Source: Myoxocephalus aenaeus
Lineage: Eukaryota; Chordata; Actinopteri; Perciformes; Cottidae
Assembly (NCBI GenBank): GCA_038501785.1
Contig: JBAMJR010000003.1
Location: forward strand, 3,755,501-3,819,500
Length of the DNA stretch: 64,000 bases
Direction: 5' to 3'
The notes beneath the pieces are model-generated. The model did no database searches. It was given only the letters and a program-made list of their open reading frames with translations, and had not been told where the DNA came from. Positions 1 to 9,509 of this stretch are shown here, piece after piece. Numbering within the stretch: position 1 is the first letter of the stretch; every line of letters begins with the position of its first letter. The position numbers and the translations under genes were made by a program.

Positions 1-1160
1 AAGCATGCTTTTTCAGCAAGCCTTGCAATCTCCACCTAAAACCAAATTGCACTTTAATGGAAAGTGTTTCCTTGTGCAGTCTGCAGGCAGTCACTTTATT
101 GCTATTAAGTGCATGTAAACGTTATCCATACATGACTCGATCTTATGAAGGGCATTCAATAACGTGATGTTTGAAATTGACAAGTGGTGCATTGCAGTAT
201 TGTCGGTGTAGCCGATAAATTAGTTGACCTGTTTAGCAATGTTTAGTCGATGGATTTTTTAAAATGGGGACATGTTGTGAGATCAAAGTATGAGATCATG
301 TTGGAGTGACTGAAGCATCCATTACTGCACAACAAGCCTCCCTTTCACCAACACAGTGTTGTAGAAATGTCATTTTAAATTGGCACGCTCTTTATGAGGA
401 ACAATGAATTCATTATGTTCACTAAGGTTGGGGTGAAATCCAATAGCATGTATGTTTATCGTGTTCTCCAGGTGTTAGTCAGGCCATACTGAAACACTGA
501 ATGCACTCATTTGAGCCCAGCGGGAGGTGATAAGATTGACACCACCGTCGTTTTCGTCCACAAAATTAAAGTAATCTATCAATGTGAAAAATACTGTATA
601 GAGTAGTAGAGGTAGTGACTGAATGGAAATATGTTGAACGGCTTTTGCTAAATTCTTCAACACAATTTAATTCGGTGTGGCTCTAGAGAGGAGAAGCAAG
701 CACACTGCATGTACTCCTTGATGACGTATATTGTGACGTCTTACGGCAGTAGCCGCCACAACATCGAAATTTCTTGCGAGATTTTCCAGTATTAATTGTA
801 TAATGCATTGGACTAGTCTCTATGCATTGTGGAGATGAAATGAAAATAAAAATGTCTTGACTAAACCTGGAAATATTTTGGTGTACAGATGATTGCAGTT
901 TAATTTTTTTAATAAGTTTGCCAACAGGAGGAAATATGTAATAAATCATGGTTTCTCCAGTAACGTAGGCGAACTTTAGTCAGATTTATGGAATTTTGTT
1001 GTAGAAAAAAAACATTTTTTTAAATAAAATGTAAATAAAATAAGATGTATACAACAAATCAGGTTCTGATTTACAGGAATGTATGCTCCATTAACATAGT
1101 TGCACTCCATGCATGACCCAATATCACATTTATCACTTACCCATTTCATTCCATTTACCA
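1..1160. other. Geneless stretch, nothing recognised
   Basis: AT-rich DNA with short open frames on the minus strand only. None of these shows a recognisable domain, a splice-site pattern or a family resemblance, and no terminal inverted repeats or long tandem repeats were seen. Confidence 0.5.
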
Positions 1161-1167
1161 ACAGGTG

Positions 1168-1210
<43 letters not shown>
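1168..1210. repeat. (ATA)n microsatellite
   Basis: About 14 uninterrupted trinucleotide copies. The tract reads as poly-isoleucine in one frame and has no coding meaning. Confidence 0.95.
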
Positions 1211-1211
<1 letters not shown>

Positions 1212-1299
1212 CATATCTCGTACTAATTACGTGGCGCCGTCAGTAGTTTCCCTTCAAGGGCCTCACGGACAACACGTAAAAATGCACGTACCCCCACGG

Positions 1300-2118
1300 C
1301 ACCAGGACGTGTACACATTCCTGAGCATCATCATCATCATCTTCACCGGCCTTGTGACGGTGCACCACGGGTCTGACTGCTGGAGGAAGAAGTGGCCGTA
1401 TACCTTCCAGTTCCCTGGTAACAGCATGAGACGGCGGCGCTTTGAGGCCATCTTGTGGTCCGGTCCCTTCACCTCAGCGACCCGAAAGAGGACGAGGAGA
1501 ACACTGCTGAGTACGACAGGATGTTCAAGATACAGGGTTCATACACATTTTGACCAATGGATTTCCATGACTTTAAACCAAATTTCCATGACCAAACATT
1601 TTGTGAAATCTCGGTGTATACATGAAAAGTGAGAAGTGAGCGTCTTTCTTTTAAAAGCATCTTATTATTTCAAACTCAGCGTAAATGAACGACATGAACA
1701 TATGAATATAACCAATGTCCATGACTTTTCCAAAACTTTGAGGATTTTATTTCTTTCAAGGACTTCTTTCAATAACCATTTTAAAATTCCATGACTTTTC
1801 CAGGTTTTCCATGACCGTACGAACCCTGAAGATAAAGCCCCTCTACACAGAGATTGTGAACGCCTGCAAGGCCAATTTACAGCCGCATCAGAACCTGTCC
1901 ATCAATGAGCGGATGGTTGCCAGCAAAGCCGGCATCAGCATGAATCAGAATATGAAGGACAAGCCCACAAAGTGAGTCCCCCAGAGGCCCGAGTTACTCA
2001 GCCCAGTTTTTTTTTGGGTACTTGTTGTATACAGACAATTTTTACACAACCCAGCTATCTTCACGGATCTGACCAAACACAACATGGGCTGTTGTGGGAC
2101 CATTCGAAAAAAATCGTA
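1300..2118 (+). pseudogene. piggyBac-type transposase relic (PGBD-like), interrupted
   Basis: This is a decayed piece of a piggyBac-family DDE transposase, the enzyme that excises and reinserts piggyBac DNA transposons at TTAA sites. Three blocks in family order are visible. Block 1 (about 1320-1460) includes the residues CWRKKWPYTFQFPGNSM and RRFEAILW. Block 2, after a frame shift (about 1460-1532), reads as the following acidic region. Block 3 (1829-1976) contains PLYTEIVNACKANLQPHQN and NERMVASKAG. A fourth block (about 2015-2115) contains LYTDNFYTT, part of the conserved catalytic core of the family. Frame shifts, a 296-bp inserted element at 1533-1828 and the missing N- and C-terminal regions show it is dead. 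No TTAA-flanked ends were found. The family call is firm; the subfamily (PGBD4-like) is a guess. Confidence 0.85.
1533..1828. mobile_element. 296-bp TIR element inserted in the piggyBac relic
   Basis: The ends are perfect 8-bp inverted repeats, CAGGGTTC on the left and GAACCCTG on the right. Similarity extends inward through short repeats of TTTCCATGACTTT. The 6 bases AAGATA occur directly on both sides (1527-1532 and 1829-1834), as expected of a target-site duplication, and taking the element out restores continuity with the downstream transposase block. The CAGGG-type ends resemble hAT elements, but hATs usually duplicate 8 bp, so the superfamily is uncertain. It has no coding capacity, so it is a MITE. 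Confidence 0.85.
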
Positions 2119-2188
2119 TTGGCTTCCCCAAACAACCTTAATTGAGAGTGAGAGTAATTATTATTTAATTTTCTATATTTGAAATGAT

Positions 2189-2330
2189 AGACGCTAATAC
2201 AACTATTGAGCTACTTAAATATATATGGGACTAAATCATAGTGCATGTTAGTAATTATTGTGATGTTTCAGACGTTTACATGAGGAAATTCTCTAACTGG
2301 ACCCCGTTGAATTTTAATTGAATACCACGG
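2189..2330. repeat. Dispersed repeat, second copy at 58232-58372
   Basis: About 140 bp aligns along its whole length with 58232-58372 in the same orientation. Shared landmarks are GACTAAAT, ATTGTGATGTT or ACTGTGATGTT, ATGAGGA, CTGGACC and TTGAATACC. The type of element is not known to me. Confidence 0.75.
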
Positions 2331-2502
2331 ATTTATTGATTTATGACGTTTACTTTCAATGAAGTATTACTGCATAGTGGCTCTGATCCTCTTAATTCAC
2401 TATGTGACATGAGAGAGTCCATATGATGCAACAGTCCTTGATTGTTTCCATGTGTGGAGCAGTGGTCTGATGGTTGTATTTTACATGTTTTTTTACCTCT
2501 AG

Positions 2503-3740
2503 ACCGGTCGACTCATCCACCGCAGGCCTTTCCTCGTCTCAGACCCCAACCGGCCCCTGGGTCTTCCTGTAAGCCATCCTTCTGCACTCACATTTCTTAT
2601 AGCTCCTCTTCCTTTTTATTTGTTGTGATGTGTTAAGTTTTATTTGACGTATTAAGTTGTTTTAGATGTGTTAAGTTTTATTTGATGTATTAAGTTGTTT
2701 TAGATTTGTTAAGTTTTATTTGATGTATTAAGTTGTTTTAGATGTGTTAAGTTTTATTTGATGTATTAAGTTGTTTTAGATGTGTTAAGTTTTATTTGAT
2801 GTATTAAGTTGTTTTAGATGTGTTAAGTTTTATTTGATGTATTAAGTTGTTTTAGATGTGTTAAGTTGTATTTGATGTATTAAGTTGTTTTAGATGTGTT
2901 AAGTTTTATTTGATGTATTAAGTTGTTTTAGATGTATTAAGTTGTTTTAGACGTGTTAAGTTGTTTTAGATGTGTTAAGTTTTATCTGATGTATTAAGTT
3001 GTTTTAGATGTGTTAAGTTGTTTTAGGTGTGTTACGTTTTATTTGATGTATTAAGTAGTTTTAGATATGTTAAGTTTTATTTGATGTATTAAGTTGTTTT
3101 AGACGTGTTAAGTTGTTTTAGATGTGTTAAGTTTTATCTGATGTATTAAGTTGTTTTAGATGTGTTAAGTTGTTTTAGGTGTGTTACGTTTTATTTGATG
3201 TATTAAGTAGTTTTAGATATGTTAAGTTTTATTTGATGTATTAAGTTGTTTTAGATGTGTTAAGTTGTTTTAGACGTGTTAAGTTGTTTTAGATGTGTTA
3301 AGTTTTATTTGATGCATTGAGTTTTATTTGATGTATTAAGTTGTTTTAGATGTATTAAGTTGTTTTAGATGTGTTAAGTTGTTTTAGGTGTGTTAAGTTT
3401 TATTTGATGCATTGAGTTTTATTTGATGTATTAATACTCTGAATGTCGTAAAGAAGACCTCTTAAATGGTGCTTGAATCGTTGAAAAACAAGACACCCTT
3501 CAACCAGACTTAGCAAATCACCAAAAAGCATGTTTACTAGCTCGGAGCGTGTCGTACCATCAGTCTCTGGCTGAGTCAATGTCGTGTCTTTTACAGCGTG
3601 TTAACAAGAGACACTCACTTTCCCCCAAAAAGTGATGTATCCCATGTCTGGAAAGACCACAACAACTACAATGCTTCCCCCAAGACCCCCAAGACCATCC
3701 CACCATCTACCAGTGGTAACTTATCCCTTAAGCACTAAAC
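2503..3740 (+). CDS. Two candidate 3'-terminal exons of an unidentified gene
   Basis: Candidate exon A is 2503-2568 (66 bp), preceded by a pyrimidine tract ending ACCTCTAG and followed by a GTAAGC donor. Candidate exon B starts at 3597 after TTTTACAG and is open to a TAA at 3738-3740, reading ...WKDHNNYNASPKTPKTIPP... in the frame that starts after its first base. The phase needed to join B to A selects a frame of A reading ...SSQTPTGPWVF. A different frame of A reads TGRLIHRRPFLVSDPNRPLG, which looks more protein-like but would meet an early stop in B, so the joint is unsettled. A minisatellite fills the intron. A polyadenylation signal follows at about 4007. I do not recognise the protein; small proline- and lysine-rich sequences like this occur in ciliary or sperm proteins, which is only a hint. 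If real, it is convergent with PEPD. Confidence 0.35.
2627..3434. repeat. 0.8-kb minisatellite, 38-bp unit made of two 19-bp halves
   Basis: About 21 units. Half-unit 1 is close to TTAAGTTTTATTTGATGTA and half-unit 2 is close to TTAAGTTGTTTTAGATGTG. Most of the array alternates 1-2-1-2. In the centre and at the right end half-units are duplicated or dropped, showing slippage at the 19-bp level. The same unit is found in reverse orientation at 9387-9486. Confidence 0.95.
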
Positions 3741-4123
3741 AGCAGTGAATCCGTTCAGATCAGCAGCAAAGGGATTGATAGTAATGTTGGTGGTTGATAG
3801 TTTCCTGTGTCCTGCAGACTTGTATTAATCCAGAGTTACTGTTTTATGGGATGATTTATGGTTATTACTTTTTGCAATATAAATAATAACTACTATGAAG
3901 AATGAATTTCCAATTCTTTCATCTGTATAATGCAGTATAGTATGATGTATGCCTGAGGCCTAATTATTCAATTAGATTCTGTAGTGACAATCAATGCTAA
4001 TGTCCAAATAAAAATATAAATGTGGAATCTCACTTTTTCCTTTGTGTTACTGTTTACAATGAGGCACCTAACTGTTTAGATTAATGTCAATAAACCAGCT
4101 TTGTCATCCAATCAAGCCCTCTG
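3741..4123. other. Probable 3' UTR and flank of the unidentified plus-strand gene
   Basis: AT-rich sequence with an AATAAA at about 4007-4012, suitable as a polyadenylation signal for the upstream candidate exons. Nothing else was recognised. Confidence 0.35.
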
Positions 4124-4622
4124 ATGCTGTGTTCACACCGAACGCGGCGCGAATTTGACGCGCGGCCAGATCACATGCAAAGTCAATGCACAGACAAGCC
4201 GCCCCGCGAAAAAGCGTTTTTTTTCGCAGAGCGGAACTAGTGGTTATTTCCATGGTGGATGGCGGAAGCGGTATCCGTTTTACGGAGATAAGCCAGACGC
4301 AGTTCCTGGAGGAGTCGGTGAAATTCACCGAGCTGTGTGCGGCTACGGATGGTGTTATGAACCCAAACACGAGGGTGTTTGATGTTCCGACATGTTTGGG
4401 ACTTCCACAACAAGTATAAAGCAGAACTAGTGGTTATTTATTCCATGGTCGATAGCGGAATTGAAAGCTCTTTTCATGGAGAGAAGCAACAGAGATAAGC
4501 CACATTCCCTTTGACGCCCTCGCGCCGCCTTCGGTGTGAACACCCTTTTATTGTCGAGTGAGTAAACTGCCGTTGTAAACGCGGCGCGATAATTCCCAGC
4601 GCGTTTGGTGTGAACACAGCAT
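4124..4622. mobile_element. ~500-bp non-autonomous TIR element
   Basis: The left end (ATGCTGTGTTCACACC at 4124) and the right end (GGTGTGAACACAGCAT, ending at 4622) are perfect 16-bp inverted repeats, followed by the related motif AACGCG. An internal GGTGTGAACACC copy at about 4535 suggests a composite or internally deleted element. No transposase is recognisable in the open frames and no clear target duplication was found, so the superfamily is left open. Confidence 0.8.
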
Positions 4623-4890
4623 AAAGGTCCAACTGTCCCAGCCCCAACAGTGACACCCACCTATTCCGGCGAAGAAATCCGGAGGTAGCCTGGTATCTGG
4701 TGAGGACGAACCAAGAAATTGGGAGCGCCAAGACAAGACCATCACCTTCTCTTGTGGTTCCGGGGCGACATCTTGTAGATTGCCCAAAGTGAGGCTTCCT
4801 GGTCAACAGCAGGGTACGGGACACATTGACGACGTCAAGAAGACACCAGGAACACGCCAGAAGGAAACAATTCTTAAAACATCTGCACCT
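4623..4890. other. Unassigned stretch between two mobile elements
   Basis: Open frames on both strands, but no family resemblance, splice pattern or repeat was recognised. Confidence 0.3.
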
Positions 4891-4892
4891 GG

Positions 4893-5170
4893 TGACTGTG
4901 GCTCAGTGGTGAGCAGGGTCGTCCTTCAATTAGAGGATCGGCGGTTCGATCCCCGGCTCCGCTAGCCCATGTTGAGGTGTCCTTGAGGAAGACACTTAAC
5001 CCTAAATTGCTCCCATAGCTGTGCCTATGGTGTATGAATGGTTGATAATCCTGATGTGGCACCTTGCATGGTAGCTCCTCCCATCAGTGTGTGAATGGGT
5101 GAATGATGTCATGTAGTGTTAAAGTGCTTTGAGTGGTCGGAAGACTAGAAAAGCGCTATAAGTTCAAGTG
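4893..5170 (+). mobile_element. tRNA-derived SINE
   Basis: The head has an RNA polymerase III A box, TGGCTCAGTGG (4899-4909), and a B box, GGTTCGATCCC (4943-4953), at the spacing found in tRNAs. The body carries the GTCCTTGAGGAAGACACTTA motif often seen in fish SINEs. The tail ends in AAAGCGCTATAAGTTCAAGT, like the 3' end of a partner LINE. It is not a functional tRNA, because no acceptor-stem pairing is present. Confidence 0.8.
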
Positions 5171-5900
5171 CTTTAGGAGCCAAAGAAGCATAACAAAAGA
5201 CCAATATCACAGAAGAGTGAGGTTTCGTGCTCTAGAAACAAAAGGCACTGTTGCACATACCCTGACTAAACTACAACATCTTCTTGGAAGAGGGCTGTCT
5301 ATCCGTTTCCTACTGTTGTGACTCTTGACTTTTAAGTCAAGTGGTGAATGTATCCTTTATTTATTTTGTATGTTGTATTTCTTTAAATTTTCTTTTTTAA
5401 TCATTTGTTTTACTTTCTTATTATCTGACAAACCTAACTTCTGTATCTACAGTATGTATAATGATAATATATCTAACTGAATACACATTTAAGTGACAAT
5501 AAATTAAAAGCTAATTCTAAATTAAATTAGATAAAATGTCATTAAAAATGAAATTATAGTTTGAAAGAGTATCAAATAAAAGAAATACTAGCTTTAATAC
5601 ACAGCACTTACCGTGATGTGTATTCAGGTCGCTGACTGGATATAACGTGTTCACGGAGTTTCACCAACTTCCCGCTGCATCCTCTCTTTACTTCCGTGTA
5701 CCCTCGAGGGAAAACATGTCCAGACACAAAGCCCGTACAGTCCCTCTACTAGTTTAAGCACTATAGTAAAAAACAACTACCATTATTGTTCTAACCAGAC
5801 AGATTAATAACTTTAGAAACGTTGTTAGCGTTGCACTTGTCAAACACGGAACGACCGTATGAACAATGGATGTGTAGCCGTCTCAGGAAATGTTCCTCCA
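5171..5900. other. AT-rich stretch without recognised genes
   Basis: Nothing was recognised apart from short A/T runs. It separates the SINE from the HMG-box fragment. Confidence 0.4.
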
Positions 5901-5903
5901 TAC

Positions 5904-6040
5904 TTTTTCTTCTTTTTTTCAGGCAGCTCTCTGTACTTCTTGGAAAGGATTTTAGTTGGATCTAGGTTGCTCATCTCTGGGTGCAACTTTGCATATTTGG
6001 CCCTCTTTTCCATGAAGAATCGGAAGTATGGAGTCAAAGT
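5904..6040 (-). pseudogene. Isolated UBTF-type HMG-box fragment
   Basis: The minus strand encodes about 46 residues highly similar to the first HMG box of nucleolar transcription factor UBF/UBTF, an architectural factor for RNA polymerase I. The order is TPYFRFFMEKRAKYAKLHPE, then MSNLDPTKILSKKYRELPEK. The similarity stops abruptly at a lysine run where the DNA reads AAAAA|GTATGG, a plausible splice donor, as if one exon of a UBTF gene had been copied with its intron edge. No acceptor AG lies within about 30 bp of the other end, no neighbouring HMG boxes are present, and the flanking frame runs into unrelated residues. It is most likely a fossil exon or fragment. A functional single exon of a larger gene is less likely but not excluded. 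Confidence 0.7.
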
Positions 6041-6220
6041 CCGAATTTTCATTTCATTATAAAATCATTTTATAACAGTTTGGAATTACTATCCAGAGCC
6101 CAATTTCGATACTGGAGTAAATAATATGCATTAAAAAGTACAAAAGAATATCTGCAACACAATCATTTATTTTTATTTTTGTTATTTTAGTTTAATTTTA
6201 CCACTTGGGGCCTTTAGATA

Positions 6221-6403
6221 CAGTCAGGTCCATACATATTTGGACATTGACACATTTTTCATTATTTTGGCTCTGTACAATGGAGTTGAAATGAAAAAAT
6301 CAAGATGTGCTTTAAGTGCAGACTTTCAGCTTTAATTTGAGGGTATTTACATGCAAATCAGGTGAAAAATGTGTCAATGTCCAAATATTTATGGACCTGA
6401 CTG
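6221..6403. mobile_element. 183-bp Tc1/mariner-type MITE
   Basis: The terminal repeats are CAGTCAGGTCCATACATATT on the left and its near-complement on the right. TA dinucleotides sit on both sides (6219-6220 and 6404-6405), the classic Tc1/mariner target duplication. A longer internal match (GACATTGACACA / TGTGTCAATGTC) makes almost the whole element a foldback. It is too short to code for a transposase. Confidence 0.92.
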
Positions 6404-6685
6404 TATATCTTGTCAAATGTAAGTCTGAAAATGGAATATCACTCTTTGAGCTGACAACCACAAAACCTCATAAATGCACCGTTAAATAAAAAGACTTCAG
6501 ACTTTATCGAAACAAATGTAAACATATTAAAAGGGATTTTTAATTTACATCTTTAAACTTTAGGTAAATATAAATGGATGAGGGTGAAACATGTTATCAG
6601 ACTCATGATTTAAAATCACAAACCTATTTCTTATTATTCAAAGTTAAGAGTTGATTGTAATTGTTACCAAGTGTCACTGAACTGG

Positions 6686-6818
6686 GCCATGTTTCTCGTA
6701 CCTGGTTTACTGAGTTAGCGGGCTAATTTTCAGGATAAGATGACGTAGGTCTGGCTTTTTGGTTTCTCGAAGCAAGTTTAGATAAATCACCATAGCAACA
6801 CAGCCAAAAATATAAACC
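6686..6818. mobile_element. Probable left part of an outer Harbinger-type element
   Basis: Contains two degenerate copies of a TTTCTCG-type end motif (GTTTCTCGTACCTGGTTTA and GGTTTCTCGAAGCAAGTTTA) like those of the element that follows. GGATAAGATG occurs here at about 6733 and again at 7777, to the right of the inner element. This suggests the inner element landed in an older relative. It is an inference from motif order only. Confidence 0.35.
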
Positions 6819-7747
6819 AGAGGGCTGTCTCACGAAGCTGGATTAACATACCCGGGGTTTCCCTCAGTTATCCAGCTGCACTTAACCAGATGTCCGCGGT
6901 CTCGCTTATTGGTCTCACGAAGCCGGTTATCAACTCGTTAAGTGAACCCAGGTGCGTCTCATCTAGATCTGTGCTCGTGCACATAAAAGGGGCGGAGTTA
7001 ACTCCGTTAGACCAATTGTGCACCATGGAGAAGCCGCCGAGAGCAACGTATTTTACAAAAACCATAGTAGCAAACCATAATGTTAAGAATGTACGAAAAA
7101 TATAGAGAAAGAATACAAGCAAAAAGCAACACTGCTGCAGCAGCCAGAAGCCGCAAGGAATCGTGGGAAAAAAATCGCCGACTCTGCCAATGCATAAATT
7201 ACTGGGATTGTAATATTAAATCACTGTCTCAAATGTATGTGCCTATTTTGATTATCTTTTCGTTTTAACATTTAACCTCATTTCAGTTGCAACCCCAGTG
7301 GAGCTAAAAGAACATGGGCGCAAGTTAAAAGGTAACAGTAAATTCAAACTGTCATACACTTACAAGCAATCTGTTGGTGCTGATCGTGCATTAAAGAGGA
7401 AGAAATATTTTGCCACTTCTCATGTCGGCCACTGAGGAGGCAATAGATGAAGAGACGCTCTCTGCGGAGCGCTGCTCTTACTATCCGTGCGCCTTCCTCA
7501 ACGGGATTCTGTAGAAATGGGCAGGCCGGTTTTCCAAGACAATGATTGGCCAGTAGGCGGTCTTATAGACCCGCTGAGATCTTATCCGGGAACTTAACCT
7601 GCTCCGGAGCAGGTTAGGCGTTCAGCGTAAATTACCGGGGCAACGTACCCCGCTAAGAAGTGAACCAGCTTCGTGAGACGGAAAACCCAGGGTTAATCCA
7701 GAAGTTACCTCGCTAAACCGAAATCCAGCTTCGTGAGACAGGCCTCT
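6819..7747. mobile_element. 929-bp Harbinger-like element with nested TIRs
   Basis: The outer ends are inverted repeats of about 26 bp around CTGTCTCACGAAGCTGGATT. A second, inner pair (GGTCTCACGAAGCCGG at about 6911; AGCTTCGTGAGACGG at about 7665) lies about 80-90 bp inside each end, so the element is a double inverted repeat. The interior carries a Myb/SANT-like fragment typical of the second protein of Harbinger transposons. No transposase lies inside, and no unequivocal 3-bp target duplication was seen. Confidence 0.75.
7079..7200 (+). pseudogene. MSANTD/NAIF1-like Myb-SANT fragment of a Harbinger element
   Basis: Translation gives YEKYRERIQAKSNTAAAARS followed by RKESWEK. This resembles the second and third helices of the Myb/SANT-like DNA-binding proteins that Harbinger elements encode beside their transposase and that help it enter the nucleus and bind DNA. 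The frame breaks immediately afterwards, and the first helix is hardly recognisable. It lies inside the inverted-repeat element at 6819-7747. Confidence 0.6.
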
Positions 7748-7849
7748 GCTCCCGTGCAGGCTAACTGAAATTCACTGGATAAGATGGCCACTCCCACCGG
7801 ACAAAAAAGGCAGCTCTCTTCCTCATTGATGAAGGAGCGATATAGTTAT

Positions 7850-8035
7850 ATAGGGAGAGAGTTCTTCCAGATCACCAAGATCCGTTCTCACGTCATCATG
7901 ACTTCCTGTACGAGCGCTATCGATTCTGCCGACAAGGAATCACTTATTTACGAGAGCTTCTCGAGCCGCGGACATTGATCACCACAGACAGAGACTATCA
8001 GCCGCTGCATGCCGCGCTGTTCTTAAGTTTATTTA
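7850..8035 (+). pseudogene. HARBI1-like transposase N-terminal fragment
   Basis: One frame reads DFLYERYRFCRQGITYLREL and continues LLEPRTL. This matches the N-terminal region of Harbinger (PIF) transposases and of the domesticated HARBI1 protein, where an FLYE-YRF-R-GI-YL pattern precedes the DDE nuclease domain. Only the first 60 or so residues remain. The DDE residues are missing and the sequence runs into AT-rich DNA. It sits just outside the right end of the 6819-7747 element, so it probably belongs to an older, larger element. Confidence 0.7.
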
Positions 8036-8488
8036 GCGCTTAAGAAACTTATGGATGTGTTGAAAGCACTCATATTTATATGACAGTGTTATTAGTACAC
8101 CATACATATCATTATTATAGAACATGATTAAGGTGAACGTGATAAGAATACAGAGAATCAAACACAATTTCTTTTCATTGCTTCAATTGATTGAATTTCT
8201 GATTATGAATAATACATACATACTGATCCGCCCATACACATATTCAAACTCCTAGTTATATGGTAATCTACACATACATGTATATACACATATATAGTAC
8301 ATGATACATACGCACATACAGTACATATATCTACATACTACTGCCAGCAGATACATTTAAATAAATATAATCTGATTGATTTGGGTGATGAAGCACTTAA
8401 ACTTAGCTGACACATTTAACTTGTCTGATATATTTGCGACGCTTATGTCTTGCAGCGGGGGCGGTGTTACGCTGCAAATATTCAGAAC

Positions 8489-8490
<2 letters not shown>
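8036..8490. other. AT-rich stretch, nothing recognised
   Basis: Many short TACATA/ATACAT runs without a fixed period; no genes or terminal repeats. Confidence 0.4.

Positions 8491-8542
<52 letters not shown>
8491..8542. repeat. (GT)26 microsatellite
   Basis: Perfect dinucleotide tract of 52 bp. Confidence 0.97.
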
Positions 8543-8543
<1 letters not shown>

Positions 8544-9060
8544 CTCAAGGAAGATGAAACTTAAAAGAAACCAGGGAAACTCAAAGTTTGGACATTGTAT
8601 TCTCAATTTATTTTACAAGGTACTCTTATGAAAAGAAAGCGTGTAAATGAGTGAATGTCCATTTTGGTAAAAATGGTAAAAACAAACAACAGAAGCAACA
8701 ACAATATAACAAGAGAGACGACATAACAGTAAGAAAATAAACAAAACAAATAGTTAAGTAGCATCACAGGTTAAAAGCAGATTTAAATAAATGAGTTTTA
8801 AGTGCTGTTTTGAAAGTGCCGAGTGACGGAGAATGTCTGAGGTGATGGGGAGAGTTTCAGAGGGAGGGCGCAGCAATGGAGATTACTATATTGCAAGGTT
8901 TCTATATTACATACCTAGTTTACTCAGGTTCACATTTTATTATTGTGAAGCATTTTGTAATGTGAATGTTATATGCCTTGTATTTTCAGTCAGATCGGGC
9001 TCCTCCAGTCCTGCCACGGCTTTGGCCCAATCAATCAAATTGTCGTCCAACTGAAATATA
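8543..9060. other. Non-coding stretch with repeat-like sequence
   Basis: The part at about 8780-8870 (GAGTTTTAAGTGCTGTTTTG and following) resembles dispersed fish LINE 3' sequence, but no firm boundary is visible. Confidence 0.3.
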
Positions 9061-9084
9061 TTAAACCAGAGGCGGAAACATAGA

Positions 9085-9410
9085 ACATTTATTTAAAAAT
9101 AAAAAATCTTTAGAAAATAAATGTAAATGTAAAATCATCCATCACTATGGAAAAAAAAAAAAAGATAGCAATTGATATTTACCTATTTAATAAGAGGGTT
9201 CACACTTGCCCTCCTCCGTTCTCTCCTCTCTTCGTAAAAACAAATACAAAATGTGAAATAAATAAAACATCTTTAGAGAATCAATGTAAACGTATATATC
9301 ATCCATCAGTATTCAAAAGATAGAAATTGATATTTTCCTTTTTAATAAGAGGTTTTTCACGTTCTCCAACTCCTCCTCCTACATTGAATAAAACTTAACA
9401 CATCTAAAAC
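9085..9410. repeat. Tandem duplication with ~163-bp period
   Basis: ATCTTTAGAAAATAAATG at 9106 recurs as ATCTTTAGAGAATCAATG at 9269. The following landmarks (CATCCATCA, GATAG.AATTGATATTT, TTTAATAAGAGG, a TCTCC/CTCCTCC tract) recur in the same order. Two diverged copies are visible. Confidence 0.75.
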
Positions 9411-9486
9411 AACTTAATATATCAATTAAAACTTAACACATCTAAAACAACTTAATACATCAAATTAAACTTAACTCATCTAAAAG
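9387..9486 (-). repeat. Second patch of the 38-bp minisatellite, inverted
   Basis: Two and a half units of CTTAACACATCTAAAACAAC plus TTAATACATCAAATTAAA, which are the reverse complement of the unit at 2627-3434. Confidence 0.9.
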
Positions 9487-9509
9487 CCCTGGCAGAGGTG
9501 TCAGACTTA

